A DNA stretch of 7,036 bases from an uncultured Ignavibacteria bacterium (GTDB taxonomy: Bacteria > Bacteroidota > Ignavibacteria > Kapaibacteriales > UBA961): NCBI GenBank assembly GCA_937868245.1, contig CALMMI010000679.1, positions 1 through 7,036 of the forward strand, given 5' to 3'. A program made the translations under genes and the position numbers. The notes beneath the pieces are model-generated. The model saw nothing but the letters and a program-made list of their open reading frames with translations. It was not told the DNA's origin and did no database searches. Positions 4,981 through 7,036 of this stretch are shown here, in pieces; position 1 is the first letter of the stretch, and every line of letters begins with the position of its first letter.

Positions 4981-6432
4981 ATGGGAGCTACTTCTGCTTC
5001 AACTTCCGGCGACGCGCCAAAATATTTTGAAATTCCATTTTTTGAGTCAGTTAACCAAAATTTCGACAAAGCGGCTATGCTGCTTGAGCATCCCAAAGGT
5101 CTGTTAGACCAAATTCGTGCATGTAACTCTGTATATTATATGCAGTTTCCTGTGCGTATCAAAGGGGAAATCCAAGTAATCTCGGCATGGAGAGCAGAGC
5201 ATAGTCATCATAAATTACCATGCAAGGGCGGCATCCGTTATAGTGAAAATGTAAATCAGGATGAAGTAATTGCACTCTCGGCATTAATGACCTATAAATG
5301 TGCGGTTGTGAACGTTCCGTTCGGTGGCGGTAAGGGCGGTATCAAAATCAATCCTAAAAATTATTCAGAAGAAGAGTTGGAAAGAATAACCCGCCGTTAT
5401 ACGGTTGAGCTTATTCATAAGAATTTTATCGGACCATCGGTGGATGTTCCTGCACCGGATTACGGTACAGGTGCCCGTGAAATGGCTTGGATTGCAGATA
5501 CATACCAAACATTTGTAGGAAAAGAAATTGATGCTCTTGCCTGTGTAACCGGTAAACCGATTCCTCAGGGTGGTGTTCGCGGTCGTACAGAAGCTACAGG
5601 ACGCGGGTTGTATTTTGGTGTGCGTGAAACTCTAAATGATTTGGAGTTGATGAAGAAAATTGGAATGGCTCCGGGTATGGAAGGAAAGACAGTTATTGTG
5701 CAAGGATTTGGTAATGTTGGATACCATGCTGCAAAATTCCTTAGAGAAGGCGGAGCAATTATAACAGGAATTATCGAATGGGATGGAGCCGTAATAAATC
5801 CTAATGGAATTGATGTTGAAGCATTGGATGCGCACCGCAAGGCAACAGGCTCTATCACAAATTTCCCGTATGCAACTACTATTGCCGATGGTAATTCAGT
5901 ACTTGAACATGAATGTGATATACTTGTTCCTTCGGCTCTTGAATCACAAATTACTGATCGTAACGCTCCCAATATCAAAGCAAAAATTATTGCTGAAGGT
6001 GCAAACGGACCTATCGTAGCATCAGCAGAAAACTTGCTTTTGGAAAGAGGTGTTTTGATTATTCCTGATATGTACTTGAATGCCGGCGGGGTGGTTGTAT
6101 CGTATTTTGAATGGCTCAAAAACATTTCGCACGTTCGCTTCGGAAGAATGGACAAGAGATTTGAAGAAAGTGGAAATCTCCGTCTCGTGTCGGTAGTAGA
6201 ACGTATGACAGGAAAATCACTCACAACGGAAGAACGGAATTTGTTGATTCGCGGTGCTGATGAAGAGGATTTGGTAAATTCTGGTTTGGAAGATTCGATG
6301 ATTACTGCATATCATGAAATTATGCATATTTGGAGAAGTCGTGAAAATGTGAAAGATATGCGTACTGCCGCATTTATTTCAGCAATTGACAAAATTGCTC
6401 AGGCTTATTTCCAAATGGGTATTTTCCCATAA
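4981..6432 (+). CDS. gdhA: Glutamate dehydrogenase, animal-like type with antenna-length insertion
   Basis: Cytoplasmic enzyme that interconverts glutamate with 2-oxoglutarate and ammonium using NAD(P). The substrate domain shows HSHHKLPCKGGIRYS (Lys82), MTYKCAVVNVPFGGGKGG (Lys106 and catalytic Lys118) and the DVPAPDYGTG loop with Asp160. The Rossmann domain has QGFGNVG (241-247) followed by Glu266 in IIEWDG; an acidic residue there is usually read as favouring NAD(H). AEGANGP (338-344) and LNAGGVVVSYFEW with Ser374 complete the active site. At 483 residues it is longer than common bacterial forms. The extra length is partly between HVRFGRM (384-390) and GADEEDLVNSGLE (425-437), where about 34 residues replace the ~44 of the animal antenna; simple bacterial hexamers lack this. 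Animal-like wording continues to RTAAFISAIDKI near the end. It follows hppD and could recycle glutamate formed by the aminotransferase. Animal-type regulation by GTP or ADP cannot be judged from the sequence. Confidence 0.95.
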   Translation: MGATSASTSGDAPKYFEIPFFESVNQNFDKAAMLLEHPKGLLDQIRACNSVYYMQFPVRIKGEIQVISAWRAEHSHHKLPCKGGIRYSENVNQDEVIALSALMTYKCAVVNVPFGGGKGGIKINPKNYSEEELERITRRYTVELIHKNFIGPSVDVPAPDYGTGAREMAWIADTYQTFVGKEIDALACVTGKPIPQGGVRGRTEATGRGLYFGVRETLNDLELMKKIGMAPGMEGKTVIVQGFGNVGYHAAKFLREGGAIITGIIEWDGAVINPNGIDVEALDAHRKATGSITNFPYATTIADGNSVLEHECDILVPSALESQITDRNAPNIKAKIIAEGANGPIVASAENLLLERGVLIIPDMYLNAGGVVVSYFEWLKNISHVRFGRMDKRFEESGNLRLVSVVERMTGKSLTTEERNLLIRGADEEDLVNSGLEDSMITAYHEIMHIWRSRENVKDMRTAAFISAIDKIAQAYFQMGIFP

Positions 6433-6455
6433 AAAGCAAACAATCGAGTAACTTA

Positions 6456-6504
6456 TTGAAGAGGGCGTGAAGGGGTGGCATACTTCTAATCACGCCTTTT
6501 TCAA
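6456..6504 (+). terminator. Rho-independent terminator after gdhA
   Basis: Arms 6456-6470 and 6490-6504 pair over 15 bp with two G-U pairs. The core GGCGTGA/TCACGCC is GC-rich, the loop is 19 nt, and five T (6497-6501) follow the core within the 3' arm. It begins 23 bp after the gdhA stop codon and separates it from coaE. Confidence 0.75.
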
Positions 6505-6556
6505 GTTAGAATAATATTTGTAAGAAATAGTAAATGTTGCTGTTTGTAATGACAAT

Positions 6557-6560
6557 GGAG
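6557..6560 (+). promoter_or_regulatory. Probable Shine-Dalgarno of coaE
   Basis: GGAG lies 11 nt before the ATG at 6572, slightly long spacing. No clear promoter was found between the gdhA terminator and this site. Confidence 0.4.
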
Positions 6561-6571
6561 AAGTAAACACG

Positions 6572-7036
6572 ATGGAAGAACCGACCGAAGAAGAACATCG
6601 AGCAATATTGGTAGGAATAACAGGTGGTATCGGGAGCGGTAAATCGACTGTTTCGGATATGATTGAAGCGCAGAATTTTACCGTATTGAATGCGGATATT
6701 TTTGCTGCAGTGTTGATGGAGACCAAAGCAGAAATCCGTTCGAAGCTTTTTGAATTTTTCGGTGGTAAGATTTTCCGTGATGACGGGATGGTAAATCGCG
6801 AATATCTGGCTTCCAGAGTTTTTGGTGAGGAAAAATCACACAAGGAAGCACTTAAAAAATTGAATATGATAGTGCATCCGTATGTACTGGATGAATTATT
6901 GTCCCGAGCGGAAACACTTGCATCTGAAGGTGAAACTTGTATTTTTATTGAAGTGCCTCTGCTGTACGAAATTGGATTGGAAGATGCCTTCGATTACGTT
7001 ATTTTAGTAATAGCACCGGATACGGTAAGAATTAAG
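6572..7036 (+). CDS. coaE: Dephospho-CoA kinase (3' partial)
   Basis: Catalyses the last step of coenzyme A synthesis, ATP-dependent 3'-phosphorylation of dephospho-CoA, in the cytoplasm. The frame runs open to the right edge with 155 residues visible of the usual ~200. The P-loop is GITGGIGSGKS (15-25, Lys24). The next motif, normally DAD, is NAD here, keeping the second Asp (Asp42), which aligns with Asp33 of E. coli CoaE. VNREYLASRVF (74-84), the HP pair at 102-103 (VHPYV) and the Walker-B-like strand IFIEVPLLYE (124-133) are in family order. The N-terminus carries an acidic extension of about ten residues (MEEPTEEEHR) before the first strand; the ATG at 6572 is the first in-frame start with a nearby GGAG. 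It follows the gdhA terminator and is probably a separate transcription unit. Confidence 0.93.
   Translation, partial: MEEPTEEEHRAILVGITGGIGSGKSTVSDMIEAQNFTVLNADIFAAVLMETKAEIRSKLFEFFGGKIFRDDGMVNREYLASRVFGEEKSHKEALKKLNMIVHPYVLDELLSRAETLASEGETCIFIEVPLLYEIGLEDAFDYVILVIAPDTVRIK

Noticed and set aside
5804..6019. Plus-strand 71-codon frame inside gdhA
   Set aside because: Out-of-frame shadow of the glutamate dehydrogenase gene with no Shine-Dalgarno and low-complexity Leu-rich content.
5565..6224. Open frame of 219 codons on the minus strand inside gdhA
   Set aside because: It lies wholly opposite the highly conserved glutamate dehydrogenase coding sequence, its translation is Ser/Pro/Ile-rich without family motifs, and it has no convincing start signal.
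6490..6843. Open frame of 117 codons on the minus strand
   Set aside because: It runs antisense to the P-loop region of coaE and through the gdhA terminator; coaE explains this DNA.
1..7036. CRISPR array, tRNA/rRNA, insertion sequence, phage or defence genes
   Set aside because: No regular spaced repeats, no cloverleaf or rRNA-like sequence, and no transposase, integrase or toxin/defence motifs were seen on either strand.

Overview
The window carries six plus-strand protein genes, the first cut by the left edge and the last by the right edge. The DNA is AT-rich. A type IX secretion (T9SS) C-terminal sorting domain on the first protein places the organism in the Bacteroidota/FCB group. Clear purine-rich Shine-Dalgarno sequences before hppD, gdhA and coaE, and a sigma70-like promoter candidate before gdhA, are less typical of classical Bacteroidetes. 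A relative such as Ignavibacteria, Chlorobi or Kapabacteria is therefore possible; this is inference and not a taxonomic assignment.

Layout. (1) 2-1249: C-terminal part of a secreted VIT/VWA-type protein with a T9SS tail, followed by a near-perfect 18-bp hairpin at 1275-1314. (2) 1486-2319: a lipoprotein with a probable beta-rich outer-membrane body and no recognised function. (3) 2320-2657: a 338-bp gene-free stretch with an imperfect long inverted repeat, a weak hairpin, a 12-bp palindrome and a candidate Bacteroidota-type promoter. (4) 2658-3758: histidinol-phosphate/aromatic aminotransferase (HisC family). (5) 3796-4908: 4-hydroxyphenylpyruvate dioxygenase. (6) 4981-6432: glutamate dehydrogenase closely resembling the animal type, followed by a rho-independent terminator at 6456-6504. 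(7) 6572-right edge: dephospho-CoA kinase (coaE), truncated.

How the genes fit together. No other histidine-biosynthesis gene is visible beside the HisC-family gene, and it lies 37 bp upstream of hppD. A coherent reading is that the aminotransferase converts tyrosine plus 2-oxoglutarate to 4-hydroxyphenylpyruvate plus glutamate. The dioxygenase would then convert 4-hydroxyphenylpyruvate to homogentisate, and glutamate dehydrogenase would return 2-oxoglutarate and release ammonium. That is inference from gene order plus the known side activity of HisC enzymes. The downstream homogentisate genes are not in the window. The VIT/VWA protein, the lipoprotein and coaE look functionally separate.

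I found no strong case for a wholly new system. The best leads are the compact tyrosine-nitrogen gene set, the antenna-length insertion in the glutamate dehydrogenase, and the T9SS-exported VIT/VWA protein.
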